DNA from: Musa acuminata AAA Group
Lineage: Eukaryota; Streptophyta; Magnoliopsida; Zingiberales; Musaceae
Reading direction: 5' to 3'
Length of the DNA: 64,000 nt
NCBI RefSeq assembly: GCF_036884655.1
Contig: NC_088355.1
Location: 17,510,001-17,574,000 of the forward strand
Position 1 is the stretch's first letter, and each line of letters starts with the position of its first letter. The translations under genes and the position numbers were made by a program. Below the pieces are notes generated by a model. The model had not been told where the DNA came from. It made no database searches and worked only from the letters and a program-made list of their open reading frames with translations. Below are positions 12,705-24,600 of the stretch, one piece after another.

Positions 12705-13230
12705 AGGCGGTTGCACCTCTTGACTGGAGAGGTGGCACCGCCTGGCAGAGCTCGAAGACTGAGCTCAGGCGATTGCTCCTCTCTGCCAGAGCTCGAAGAC
12801 TGAGCTCGATGGTTGCATCACCTGACAGAGCTCGAAGACTGAGCTCGGTGGATGCATCACCTGGCAGAGCTCGAAATCTGAGCTCGGTGGTTGCATCACC
12901 TGGCAGAGCTCGAAACTGAGCTCAGGCTGATGCACCTCTCTGCCAGAGCTCGAAGACTGAGCTTGGTGGTTGCATCACCTGGCAGAGCTCGAGACTGAGC
13001 TCAGGCTGATGCACCACTCTGCCAGAGCTCGAAGACTGAGCTCGGTGGTTGCATCGCCTGGTAGAGCTCGAAACTTGAGCTCTGGCGGTGCTACCTCTTG
13101 GCTGGGGCGGTTGCACCTCCCAGCCTCGCACCCCTGGCGGTTGCACCTCCTGGCTGGGGCGGTTGCACCTCCCAACCTCGCAGGAAGACATAGCCTGGGC
13201 GGTGCTACCTCCAACCCTGGCGGTGGCACC
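12705..13230. repeat. U3 tandem arrays in R5 3' LTR
   Basis: There are two adjacent arrays. The first (about 12720-13080) repeats a unit of about 40 bp with paired GAGCTC palindromes around CGAAGACT. The second (about 13083-13230) repeats GGCGGTTGCACCTCC. Both lie upstream of the TATA box in the element's sense, the usual place for transcriptional enhancers. That role is inferred. Confidence 0.8.
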
Positions 13231-14089
13231 TCTTCACTATTCCAGCTCACTTGGTTTGGCTCCAAACTTGGTCCAAACCAGTCCGAACTTGGGCCTAATT
13301 GGCCCCTACTTGGATTATAGGATTAACACCTAATCCTAACCCTAATTAACGTGCTAACTATGAATTTAAAGACATTTTCTAAGCTATTACAAAGTCCGTA
13401 AGTCAAGACTTCTTCTAGCGAGCTTCCGGCAAACTTCCGGCGGTCTTCCGATGAACTCTCGGAAACCATTCTGCGGACTCCCGGCAAGCTCCTAGACTTC
13501 ACGATTTGTTCTTAGCGAGTTCCAACGAGCTTCTTCGGCAAGCTCCGATCTTTCTCGGCGAGCTCCGCGAACTCCCAACGAATCTTCGGACTTCCGTCGA
13601 ACTCTCGAACTCGCAACAAATCCTTCGCGCTTGACTCCGACACTTTGTTTCGCTTTATGTCTTCATCGTTATCATAGTTAATCCTGCACAATTAAAACAA
13701 AACTTCGATCGAGACAATTAATCCTAAGCAATTAACCAAGTTGTCCGGCATGTCATTGGTCCCTCGACGCTTCGTCTGATTCTTCGGCGCATCGTCCTCT
13801 CCTGCGGCCTATTGCCCAATCGGCCAGTTGACTCCGCAACTCCGATATCCTTAGCACAATACCCGCTCTTCTTGGCCCGATGCCCGAGTCCACGGCCCGA
13901 AGCCTTCTGTCGATACGTCGACCGATCCACCGGCCCGACGTCCAATCTTCTGACATGTTCCTCTGGCACAACATGATTTTCCTGCTTTAATTGTCTCATC
14001 CTGATCAAGGCATCCTGCGTCACTCAAAACGCAGATTAAATCATAAACATATATCAAGTAGTTTCATCATCAAAATACGAGATTCAACA

Positions 14090-16655
14090 ATCTCCCCCTT
14101 TTTGATGATGACAACTACTTGATGACGGAGTTAACCTTAACTCCCGGAGTTTAAACAAACTCCCCCTATCAATATGCCATATTGATAGAACCTTGAATTC
14201 AAACTGAATTCAAGTCATTGCAATATTCATCATGAATACTTGCAACACGTCAACATGAACTTATGCATAAACTTATGCATCACATGTCATGTCATCAACA
14301 TACTTCTCCCCCTTTGTCATCAACAAAAAGGAGAAGTACTATAATCAAGTGTTTGTGTGTGATATTGGTTCAACTCTTTGCATGAAAATCATAATATTAA
14401 GTTTTATCATCATGCAATCTTGGAGCTAGAAGATTTAGCAAGTGTTACATCATGCTTAGAACATTCATGCTATCAAGTTTTAGATATGCAAGTTTTATAG
14501 CATATAAGATAGCACTTTTGGTAATGTTCAAGATAGCAAGTTCTATATTATGCAAGCTAGCAAATTAGAGATGTTCAAGAAGGCAACTCTTGCTTCTTGA
14601 AAATTTTGCTCATTTTGCTAGATGCGCAAGTTAGCATTTTTGCCTCTTGAGATAGGCAAGATAGCACATTTTCTTCTTTTGAGATAGCAACTTTTTGCTT
14701 CTCTTTAGACCAACAAGCTAGCAATTTTTATGATGTACAAGTTTCACAATACATAAGCTAGCAAAAATTTCGAAAGCAGATGCAAGATAAATTTCTTGTG
14801 TAAGCTCATGATTCTTGCTTCCTATTGCAATGTGCAAATTGCAAGTTTTGCTTCTTGAGATATTCAAGATAGTGATGTTCAAGAAGACAATTTTTCTTCT
14901 TGAAATAAGCAAGTTAGCAATCTTTGCTTCTTAAAATAGGTAAGCTCGCAATCAAGTTTTTGCATCTTCTTGACTTGTACAAGCTAGCTATCTCCCCCTT
15001 TGTCATTGTAAAAAAGAGAGAATACAGTTTTGTAGTTCTCTTTTCCTTTTAGAACGATTTCAAAATCATGACAAATGATGGATAATCAAGTTATGAATGT
15101 CAAGACAATTTTTCATCATGAATATTTTATCATTGCATGCATCATTATCATAAGTTGAAGTATTACATGCATGATATCATATCATCATTCATAATTACAT
15201 TAATGTTTCATATCATGATGGTATCAATTTTGTCAAATTATATCCTACCATGCATGATCAAAACTTCTCCCCATTTTATCATTGAAAACAAGAAGAAAGT
15301 AGGGGGTAGAGCATAAAAGTGTTAAATATTTCAATCATTTCAAGGCATTTATATCATAGATCAAGTCATGATTCGTAATTCATCATAAAGCAGATTAGTT
15401 TTCAATCATCACATAAGGCATTTAAGGAATTTTTGAAACATAGGAGAATGATTAAATTAAGCATACAATGTTTCAATCCAATTCAAGTCATGAATATCAA
15501 TGCTTTCATATTGTGAGTATCAATTCATGAATACCATAAGATATTATTTGTGACTTTAATTTTGCAAGATCAAGATTATGATTTAGATAAAACTTATTCA
15601 AATTAAATCATTAACTTGAAGTTCATAATCAAGTCATTAAAATTAATTTCGAGATTCATAAAATATCATGAAATCATTAATCTCGATCAAATGGGAAAGG
15701 CATTTTTTAAGAGATTCCTTTTCATCTAAGCATGCCTTAGTTTTTATATGCCAAATTGAGATAAGCATAAGGCAAAGAAATCTTGTATTCAAGGCTCATG
15801 ATTCATTTGAAAAGATATAGTACAAAGAGCAACTTGAAACATTCTTATCAAAGATCACATTTTAAAATATTCCAAGTTTCAAGATATCAATATGACACTT
15901 CATTGAATTGCATTTCATTTGAAGAAACCCTTTTTGATAAATGTAGGGAGCATAATGAACGATCTTGATTTATAAAGAGCTTCATGTTATAATTATCAAG
16001 ATCATGATTATGATTATTCTCTTTAGCAAAGAATCACAAAAGCACTTCATTTTTGCATAAGAAATCTCATTGTATTATGATTTATAAATTCTTTTTCTGC
16101 ACATGAATCATAGGAGATATGAATGTGAAACAAATCTTTGCAAGCAAAAACACTATCATTCATATTTCAAGATGGAGTTTATAAGCATGAATCATTTCAT
16201 CAAATCCATTTTAGAAAAATATTTTTCATAAGTGTATGAGAAAATCTGATTGTTAGGATACCAATTGTTAAGTGAATCCGAAAATGAAATTAACACTTTC
16301 ATATCTTCAAACATGATTTTTGCTATAGATCTTGAAATTAAGTCAAGAAGATCAAACAAGCTCATGATCATGGATAACTTAAAATCACATGCATAAGATT
16401 TAATAACCATTTCATATTACATCTTTATGCATTACTTTAAATCAAACGTGATTTCATTCAACAATGTTAATCAAACATGATACACATTATTACTTCTTAA
16501 CCATGATCAAAATCATTTTGTTTGTTTATCATAAAATATGCAATATTATTTTCGAAATTATCAGCATGATCATAATTTTTGTATTTTTATTTTTAAACAT
16601 GTAATTTTCAAGAAAATTAATTCTAAACTAAAAAAGAAAATATATCATGAAAGCA
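14090..16655 (-). other. R5 non-coding tail and PPT
   Basis: This is 2.6 kb of AT-rich sequence between gag and the 3' LTR. The PPT (minus strand AAAAAGGGGGAGA) is at 14090-14103. Further tracts of the AAAGGGGGAGAAG type lie near 14310, 14995 and 15270. The segment 14400-15000 is rich in recurring GATAGCAA/CTAGCAA words, which also occur inverted in R4 at 23040-23500. No protein domain is seen. Confidence 0.7.
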
Positions 16656-17567
16656 TCAAGTAATTTCAAAATAAACCAAAGGCATTTTAATTACCTCAAT
16701 GTCGTAGGCTAGTAAGGCGTAGTTTGCCGCCTCGCTTTTGTTGACTTTCTCGTCTTCAGATGAGCTCGATTCATCCCAATTTTTGTTCTTCTTCTTGCGT
16801 TTAAAGCAAGTAGTTCCATTCTTTTTGCTTTTTAATTTTCGTTTCATTTGTAGTTTAAGTTCACCATCACTTGAGCTTATGCTCGAGTGGTCTTCAAATG
16901 TTCTATGTCCCAAATCCTTCCTGTTCTTTGGAAGGTGGTTCTCAAGTTCTTCACGTGCATTGCACGTCATTTCATATGTGATCAATGAACTAATTAGTTC
17001 TTCAAGTGGAAAATGGTTCAAGTTTTTCGATTCTTGAATAGCAGTTACTTTTGAATCCCAAGTTTTAGAAAGTGAGCGCAAAACTTTGTTAACGAGTTCA
17101 AAATTCGAAAAGCTTTTACCAAGTGATTTTAAACCATTGACGACATCCGTAAAACGGGTGTACATGTCAATAATGGTTTCGCTTGGTTTCATATGAAAAA
17201 GCTCGAAATCAAGCAGTAAAATATTAACTTTCGAGTCTTTGACTCTACTAGTTCCCTCGTGCGTGATTTCAAGAGTGCGCCAAATATCGAAAGCCGTTTC
17301 ACACGTAGAAATCCGATTGAACTCATTTTTGTCCAATGCGCAAAATAAGGCATTCATAGCCTTTGCGTTTAAAGAAAAATTCTTCTTCTCCAAAACCGAC
17401 CATTCGTTCATCGGTTTGGAGGGAAGTTGAAAACCGTTTTCAATGATATTCCATAAATCCAGATTTAGAGAAATTAAGAAAACTCTCATTCGAGTTTTCC
17501 AATAAGTGTAGTCCAATCCGTTAAAGAACGGTGGACGAAAGACCGAACAGCCCTCTTGAAAAGTCAT
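16656..17567 (-). CDS. gag: R5 Gag, shortened, without zinc knuckle (303 aa)
   Basis: This is a copia-type Gag that would form the element's particle. It is intact, starting about 50 nt after the 5' LTR edge. The N-terminal motif DYTYWKTRMRVFL (residues 19-31) and the UBN2-type core (about 55-205, with CETAFDIWRTLE, MKPSETI, YTRFTDVVNGLK and LEELISSLITYEM) match the R6 Gag closely. At residues 252-260 only the first Cys of the knuckle remains (TCFKRKKK). The rest of CX2CX4HX4C is missing, then the acidic serine tract resumes. The protein ends about 35 residues later with MPLVYFEIT, where the R6 Gag continues for roughly 200 residues. The R4 gag shares both changes, so they are ancestral to the family and not accidents of this copy. 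Confidence 0.9.
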   Translation of the reverse strand: MTFQEGCSVFRPPFFNGLDYTYWKTRMRVFLISLNLDLWNIIENGFQLPSKPMNEWSVLEKKNFSLNAKAMNALFCALDKNEFNRISTCETAFDIWRTLEITHEGTSRVKDSKVNILLLDFELFHMKPSETIIDMYTRFTDVVNGLKSLGKSFSNFELVNKVLRSLSKTWDSKVTAIQESKNLNHFPLEELISSLITYEMTCNAREELENHLPKNRKDLGHRTFEDHSSISSSDGELKLQMKRKLKSKKNGTTCFKRKKKNKNWDESSSSEDEKVNKSEAANYALLAYDIEVIKMPLVYFEIT

Positions 17568-17603
17568 TTCTCTCGGGTGTAAATCCGAAATGAGAAATAC
17601 CCC

Positions 17604-17615
17604 GCTCTGATACCA
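17604..17615 (-). other. PBS of R5 (tRNA-iMet)
   Basis: The minus strand TGGTATCAGAGC begins a few nt after the GATCCTAACA end of the 5' LTR. Confidence 0.9.
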
Positions 17616-17744
17616 ATTGTTAGGATCGAGAGCACTAAGAGGGGGGGGGGTGAATTAGTGCAGCGGAAATCTTACAGCGATTAAAAACCAAAAGCTGCGT
17701 TCGTTCAAAAACTATTATGATGTAAAAGCAAATTCTCAGTTTGT

Positions 17745-18048
17745 ATCTAAGTGCAGTTTGCGTCTAAGCGCAGATTGCGTCTAAGCGCAGTTTTGCGTCT
17801 AAGCGCAATTTATGTCTAAACTTAGATTTACGTCTAAACGCAGTTTTACGTCTAAACGTAGATTTACGTCTAAACGCAAATTTACGTCTAAACGCAGATT
17901 TACGTCTAAACGCAGTTTTACATCTAAACGCAGATTTACGTCTAAACTCCGATTTACGTCTTAAACTCAGATTTACGTCTAAACGCAGATTTACGTCTAA
18001 ACGCAGTTTTACGTCTAGACGCAGATTTACGTCTAAACTTTGAAACTT
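17745..18048. repeat. 18-bp minisatellite in R5 5' LTR
   Basis: This has the same unit and nearly the same order of variants as 11630-11931. It would form part of the 5' leader of the element's RNA. Confidence 0.9.
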
Positions 18049-18754
18049 GTTTGTATACTCGCAGAAGGCAGTATGCAGTTGAAATCAAGACGTAAACGTG
18101 AACTGAGATCTGATGATTGAGCGAGGAAAGCCGATTTACGTCTGAATGCAGTTTTACGTCTAAATGTTGAAACTCGTTCGTAAAATTGTAGAGGACAGTT
18201 TGCAGTTATCAATAGGATCAAAATGTAAGTGTAAACTGCAAAGAAGCTCGTTCGTAAAAGCACGGAAGATAGTTCTGCAGAATCAAACGTAAACGTAAAC
18301 TGTAATGTATGAAAATACGAATTTACGTCTGAATGCAGATTCGGAAGAACAGCACTTAGAACTTGTTCGTGAAAGCGCAGAGAGCAGTAGTGATGAAGGA
18401 GGTTTGCAGTAATGATAAAGTGCTCGAAAATAAACGCAAACCAGAGATTTAGAGTGGTTCGGTCAGCCTTGACCTACTCCACTTTTGGCTTCCTCCACCG
18501 ACGAGGTTGCCGACGTCAACTAGGGGCCTTCCTTCAATAGGCGAAGGCCAAACTGCCCTTTTACAACTTCTCTCCTTTTGACAGGCTCAGGAGACAACCT
18601 TTACAGACCTTTCTCTCCACAGTTTACAACTGAAAACTTGAAGAACAGAAGGAGGAGACTTAAAGGATTTACAACACTTTTGAGCTCTTAGAATCACAGA
18701 AAAGATCAAGATTTCGGTGTAGGTCTGTCTCTTTTCAGTGCTGAATGGGTGGGG

Positions 18755-18762
18755 TATTTATA
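18755..18762 (-). promoter_or_regulatory. TATA box in R5 5' LTR
   Basis: TATAAATA on the minus strand. As it lies in the 5' LTR, this is the copy expected to drive the genomic RNA. Transcription would start about 30 nt below it, near 18725. Confidence 0.75.
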
Positions 18763-18829
18763 GGCCCCAACCCAATTCAAAATTCGAGCTCAAAATGATC
18801 AAATCGATCAAATCCCAGAATTCTGGGAT

Positions 18830-19355
18830 CAGGCGGTTGCACCTCTTGACTGGAGAGGTGGCACCGCCTGGCAGAGCTCGAAGACTGAGCTCAGGCGATT
18901 GCTCCTCTCTGCCAGAGCTCGAAGACTGAGCTCGATGGTTGCATCACCTGGCAGAGCTCGAAGACTGAGCTCGGTGGATGCATCACCTGGCAGAGCTCGA
19001 AATCTGAGCTCGGTGGTTGCATCACCTGGCAGAGCTCGAAACTGAGCTCAGGCTGATGCACCTCTCTACCAGAGCTCGAAGACTGAGCTTGGTGGTTGCA
19101 TCACCTGGCAGAGCTCGAGACTGAGCTCAGGCTGATGCACCACTCTGCCAGAGCTCGAAGACTGAGCTCGGTGGTTGCATCGCCTGGCAGAGCTCGAAAC
19201 TTGAGCTCTGGCGGTGCTACCTCTTGGCTGGGGCGGTTGCACCTCCCAGCCTCGCACCCCTGGCGGTTGCACCTCCTGGCTGGGGCGGTTGCACCTCCCA
19301 ACCTCGCAGGAAGACATAGCCTGGGCGGTGCTACCTCCAACCCTGGCGGTGGCAC
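18830..19355. repeat. U3 tandem arrays in R5 5' LTR
   Basis: The same two arrays as at 12705-13230: units of about 40 bp with GAGCTC pairs, then GGCGGTTGCACCTCC units. Confidence 0.8.
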
Positions 19356-20215
19356 CTCTTCACTATTCCAGCTCACTTGGTTTGGCTCCAAACTTGGTCC
19401 AAACCAGTCCGAACTTGGGCCTAATTGGCCCCTACTTGGGTTATAGGATTAACACCTAATCCTAACCCTAATTAACGTGCTAACTATGAATTTAAAGACA
19501 TTTTCTAAGCTATTACAAAGTCCGTAAGTCAAGACTTCTTCTAGCGAGCTTCCGGCAAACTTCCGGCGGTCTTCCGATGAACTCTCGGAAACCATTCTGC
19601 GGACTCCCGGCAAGCTCCTAGACTTCACGATTTGTTCTTAGCGAGTTCCAACGAGCTTCTTCGGCAAGCTCCGATCTTTCTCGGCGAGCTCCGCGAACTC
19701 CCAACGAATCTTCGGACTTCCGTCGAACTCTCGAACTCGCAACAAATCCTTCGCGCTTGACTCCGACACTTTGTTTCGCTTTATGTCTTCATCGTTATCA
19801 TAGTTAATCCTGCACAATTAAAACAAAACTTCGATCGAGACAATTAATCCTAAGCAATTAACCAAGTTGTCCGGCATGTCATTGGTCCCTCGACGCTTCG
19901 TCTGATTCTTCGGCGCATCGTCCTCTCCTGCGGCCTATTGCCCAATCGGCCAGTTGACTCCGCAACTCCGATATCCTTAGCACAATACCCGCTCTTCTTG
20001 GCCCGATGCCCGAGTCCACGGCCCGAAGCCTTCTGTCGATACGTCGACCGATCCACCGGCCCGACGTCCAATCTTCTGACATGTTCCTCCGGCACAACAT
20101 GATTTTCCTGCTTTAATTGTCTCATCCTGATCAAGGCATCCTGCGTCACTCAAAACGCAGATTAAATCATAAACATATATCAAGTAGTTTCATCATCAAA
20201 ATACGAGATTCAACA

Positions 20216-20677
20216 AAAGGAAGGCCTCTAGCCGACGTCAGTGACCTCATCGGAGGAGGAAGCCAAAAGTGGATGTAGGTCAAGATTGACCGAACCACTC
20301 TAAATCTCGGTTTGCATTTACCTTATGTTTTCTATCTTAACTGCAAACTACCTCCATAGCTTTACTTTAACTGCACTTCGCCTAATCTAAGTTAAAGCAA
20401 TTTCTGAATCGGCTTTCATATCGAAATCGCTTTTATCGTACGAACATCATACTTCGATTTACAATTACATTCTGTTCTCTATCTTAAATGCAAACTACCT
20501 CTATATCTTTACTTTAACTGCATCTCACTTGATCACAAGTTAAAGTGATTTTCGAATTGGCTTTCTTACCAAAATTGTTTTTATCGTATGAACGTCATTT
20601 TAAATCATCGAAAGTTTTCCGTTGCACTAATTCACCCCCCCCCCCCCCCCTCCCTCTTAGTGCTCTTGATCCTAACA
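20216..20677 (+). repeat. 5' LTR of R4, second part
   Basis: The LTR resumes after the target duplication (20216-20220) and ends in GATCCTAACA. It contains an imperfect tandem duplication of about 150 bp (20320-20455 and 20460-20610) where R5 and R6 carry the 18-bp minisatellite, followed by a C run of 17 or so at 20634-20650. Confidence 0.85.
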
Positions 20678-20679
20678 AT

Positions 20680-20691
20680 TGGTATCGGAGC
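20680..20691 (+). other. PBS of R4, one mismatch
   Basis: TGGTATCGGAGC differs by one base (A to G) from the tRNA-iMet site of R5 and R6. Confidence 0.85.
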
Positions 20692-20727
20692 CATGGTTTT
20701 CTATTTTGGTTTAACACTAATATAGAA

Positions 20728-21678
20728 ATGGCTCTTTTCGGTATCCAAGAGGGTCACTCTCTCATTCGTCCTCCATTCTTTAATGGGACGGACTACACTT
20801 ATTGGAAAACTTGAATGAGAGTTTTCTTGCTTTCGTTGGATTTAAATTTATGGAATATTGTCGAGAACAGTTTTCGAATGTCTTCTCTTTCAATGAACCA
20901 TTGGAATGATTTGGAGAAGAAGATGTTTTCTTTAAATGCTAGAGCTATGAATGCTCTATTTTGTGCCTTAGACAAAAATGAGTTTAATCGGGTTTCTATG
21001 TGCGAAACGACTTTCGATATTTGGCGCACTATTGAAATCACACATGAAGGCACAAGTAGTGTAAAAGATTCTAAAGTAAATTTTTTAATGCATGATTTCG
21101 AGCTTTTTCAAATGAAGCCGAGCGAAACCATTGTTGATATGTACACCCGTTTTATGGATGTCGCCAATGGTTTAAAAGCTCTTGGCAAATGTTTCTCGAA
21201 TTTTGAACTTGTTAGTAAAGTTTTACAATCACTTTCTAAAGCTTGGGAATCAAAAGTAACGACAATACCAGAAACAAAAGATTTAAATATTTTTCCACTT
21301 GAAGAACTTATCGGTTCATTGATGACATATGAAATGGTGTGCAATGCACATGATGAAGATGATTAACAAAACCACCTTCCAAAGAATAGGAAGGATTTGG
21401 GACATAGAACATTTGAAGACCACTCGAGCATAAGCTCAAGTGATGGTGAACAAGAACTACTCACTAAGAAATTTAAAAAATTAAAGAAACAAAAATTTAA
21501 GAACAAAAATAACGGAACTACTTGCTTTGAACGCAAGAAGAAGAACACAATATGGGATGAATCGAGCTCCTCTGAAGATGAGGAGAAAATCAAGAAAGAC
21601 GAGGTGGCAAACTACGCCTTAACGACATTCAACGATGAGGTAATCAATACCCCCTTAATTTATTTCGAAATTACTTGA
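20728..21678 (+). pseudogene. gag: R4 gag, two in-frame stops
   Basis: This is the same short, knuckle-less Gag as in R5. One frame can be followed from the ATG at 20728 to the final stop at 21676, through two in-frame stops. The first is TGA at 20812, where relatives have Arg after YWKT; CGA to TGA is the change expected from deamination of methylated CpG. The second is TAA at 21364, where R5 has Glu. The UBN2-type core (CETTFDIWRTIEITHEGTS, MKPSETIVDMYTRF, LEELIGSLMTYEM) is otherwise kept. The knuckle is reduced to TCFERKKK and the end is PLIYFEIT, as in R5. An extra Lys-rich stretch precedes the knuckle remnant. It is too damaged to be functional. Confidence 0.9.
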
Positions 21679-24600
21679 TGTTTTCCATGATGCATTTTCT
21701 TTTTTAGAATAATTATTATTTTTCTTAAAAATTACATGTTTTATGTTAATGGAATAAAATGTTAGATTTAAATCTAATGATCACATGTATGTTTTTCTTG
21801 AGAAGAAAAATGTGTATCTTGATGATTTCCGATTTTGATTGAAACCATACTTGATGTCTTAATGAAAATATTAAGAAGTTTAATATTAATATCATGCTTA
21901 ATGATGATACATGGCTATTTTATGGAAAACTAAGCATGAAAAGATATATTCACCTAAAAAGAAAAATGCATGACTACAACAAATAACAAAATGATTTTGG
22001 TTGAAAATACCTTATGCTCAATGAAGCCATGATTGATGAATATGCTTTATGTTTAATAATTTCTTTGTCTTGTATGTCCTATCATGATGAATATTTTGAA
22101 AATAAATGAAATCATGTTTGATTTGAAATAATGTATAATGATCTTGCTTAATGAGTTTTCTTTCAAAATGATGCATGATGATCTTTGTGATTATCAAACT
22201 TTGTGATCTTTTGAAAGATCTTTTTTAGCTTTAATGAATGATGCATGGATTTGGCGTAAAAGAAAAGAACAAGCATTATTAAATCAATCAATGAGTTGAA
22301 ACAAGCATTCTTGAAAAATATCCTTTTTCTCTATCTTATTGATTTTTCACTAAGAGACCAATAAAATTATATTGTCTTTTTGAATCTCTTGAAAGTAAGA
22401 TAATTTTAATGACTTGAATTTGAAATGAGTTTTATCAAAATCATGATATTGATTTCTTGGAATAACATGAGATTACCTTTGATGATCATTTTGACTATTT
22501 TGATTCATGGAATTTTGGATTCATGACTTGATCTTTTATTTGTTTATAAGATGGTTGAAATCTTTATATCTTTGAATTATTCCCTTCTCCTTTCAACATT
22601 TTATGCATGTTATATGTTAAACATTTGAAACCATGTTTTGGTATCATGCATATCTAAGAAATGTTGATTTGACAAATTAATACCATGATGATTTGAAATA
22701 TTTATGATTCAGAATGATGCATATGGCTTTTATTATGATGATGTACGTGGTGAATTGCATATAATGTGTATCATGAATGCTTTAAACAATAAATGTTTGG
22801 TATCATAATCAAAATGTTGATAAATGCTTGAAAATTTTGATATTTAAGTATCATGTATGATATGCTCATAATAATGAATGATTTATTTTTTCGATATCAT
22901 ACATGAAAAATGAAATGTAAGGTTTTGAAAATGTGCATGTTTTAATTTGAAAATATAATGATGCACAAATAAGATTGATACTAACCTTTGTCATGATTTA
23001 GAAATTGATGTAAAGGGTTTTTTCCCTTCTTTTTGATAATGACAAAGGGGTAGATAGCTAGTTTGCACAATTCAAGAAGAAAGCAAAAATTACACTTCTC
23101 AAAAGAGAAGAAATTACTATCTTGAATATCACCGATGATTACTAGCTTGAAATCTTAAGAAAATGCAAAATGTGCTATCTTACCTGTCTCAAGATGCTAA
23201 ACATGCTAAACTTGCACTTTGCAACGGAAGCAAAATTATGAGTTCAAAAATTACAAAGGAAGCAAAATTTGCTAGCTTGCAACTTGCATATTTCAAGAAG
23301 CAAGAGTTGCTTTTTGAACATCTTAAAACCACTAGCTTGCATGTTCTAAAATGTTTTTGCTAGCTTGTATGAAGTAGAACATGCTATCTTACTACCTTGT
23401 ATATCTAAAACTTGATAGCTTGTATATTCTAATGTGATATAGCACTTGCTAAATTTTTGCTAGTTTGTACGATGTAGCATTTGCTAAATTTTCAAGTTTA
23501 CAAATTGCATAATGATAAAACTTGATATTATGTTTTTCATGCAATATGTTGAACATATGCAGAGTTATGAATATTAATGTAGACTGAACATCGTTCACAG
23601 ATTTTTCTTGAATCTCTTTACGTTACTCATTGTCGGATTTCACATTAAAATTGAATATTTCTATAACATGCTTACTTTGAAAATCTTATGCCTTGGTTTC
23701 CATAATAAGTATGTTATATTGTGATTTGAGAAGATTCTTACTCTTTTAATCCTTCAAAAATGTGTCCAAATACATGAACTTGTTTTTCGGACTTCCTTGA
23801 TTCAATGATCAAATCACTTAATTGCCATGATGATTTTACACAATTACATGTCTTAATTATATGTTGGAAATTATGTGTTTTGAATACAAAAATTTCCATG
23901 ATAATAAGCATGTTGATTGTATTTGAAAATCTATAGTAAAACCTTGTCCGAATGCATGAAAGTGTTAAATTTCATTTTCGGATTTTCTTGATCCTAACAA
24001 TTGGATTTTCTCGATGCATTATTCTCTTCCGAACCTAATAAACATATGTCATATCAAGTTTGATTCATTTCATTGATTTTTGACATATGGAATCATCTAG
24101 CAAATGCATTTCTCGTACACTTATCATGTGAAAAATATTTTTTAAGAAATAGATTTGATGATTCCTTCTTATAAAAGGAAGATATTTTTATGTACAATGA
24201 TTTGATTCACATACATATCTTAATCCTTGCAAAAATGAAGCCTGCTTTAATATCTTATCGATTTAAACTTCACAAATGACTTTCATCCTTCATGCAAAAA
24301 GATAACAACAAATAAAAAGGAAGAAGTAATGAAAGCTATCTCCATGTCATGTTTTCTTGATATGTTTGTATAGTTGGTATCCTATCACTCATTGTTGAAA
24401 AAATGACATAAACCTAGTTATGGCATGAATAATTACCGTCCTTATGTCTAAAATTTACTTATATCATTCTCCTTTTTGTTGATGACAAAGGGGGAGAAAT
24501 ATATGAATTGATGCTATAAGTGTCATATTATGTTAAGATATCAAAAGAAGCTTGCATCAAAATATATGGTAAATTGACGCTATGATTATGGCATGTTTGT

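Larger units (their letters stand above)
11499..14089 (-). repeat. 3' LTR of R5 (2591 bp)
   Basis: The plus strand starts TGTTAGGATC and ends GATTCAACA, giving TG...CA ends. Read on the minus strand it has a U3 (CpG-rich block, two tandem arrays), a TATA box, a leader with a hairpin, an 18-bp minisatellite and a poly(C) tract near the end. It is almost the same as 17618-20215. Confidence 0.93.
11499..20215 (-). mobile_element. R5: complete non-autonomous Sirevirus-like element, gag only
   Basis: This 8.7-kb minus-strand element has LTRs at 11499-14089 and 17618-20215, a PBS, one intact short gag and a PPT. It is inserted in the R4 leader. The target duplication is GAAGG on the left and AAAGG on the right, one mismatch. 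Joining the flanks restores the uninterrupted sequence seen at 35380-35410. The two LTRs are nearly identical: a handful of substitutions and one 9-bp indel (near 18800), so the insertion is recent. It has no protease, integrase or RT and must have used proteins of a relative such as R3 or R10. Confidence 0.92.
17618..20215 (-). repeat. 5' LTR of R5 (2598 bp)
   Basis: This is the partner of 11499-14089. It has the same layout: poly(G) run 17641-17650, minisatellite, leader hairpin 18525-18549, TATA box 18755-18762, U3 arrays and CpG-rich block. It has an extra 9 bp (ATCAAATCG-like duplication) near 18800. Confidence 0.93.
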
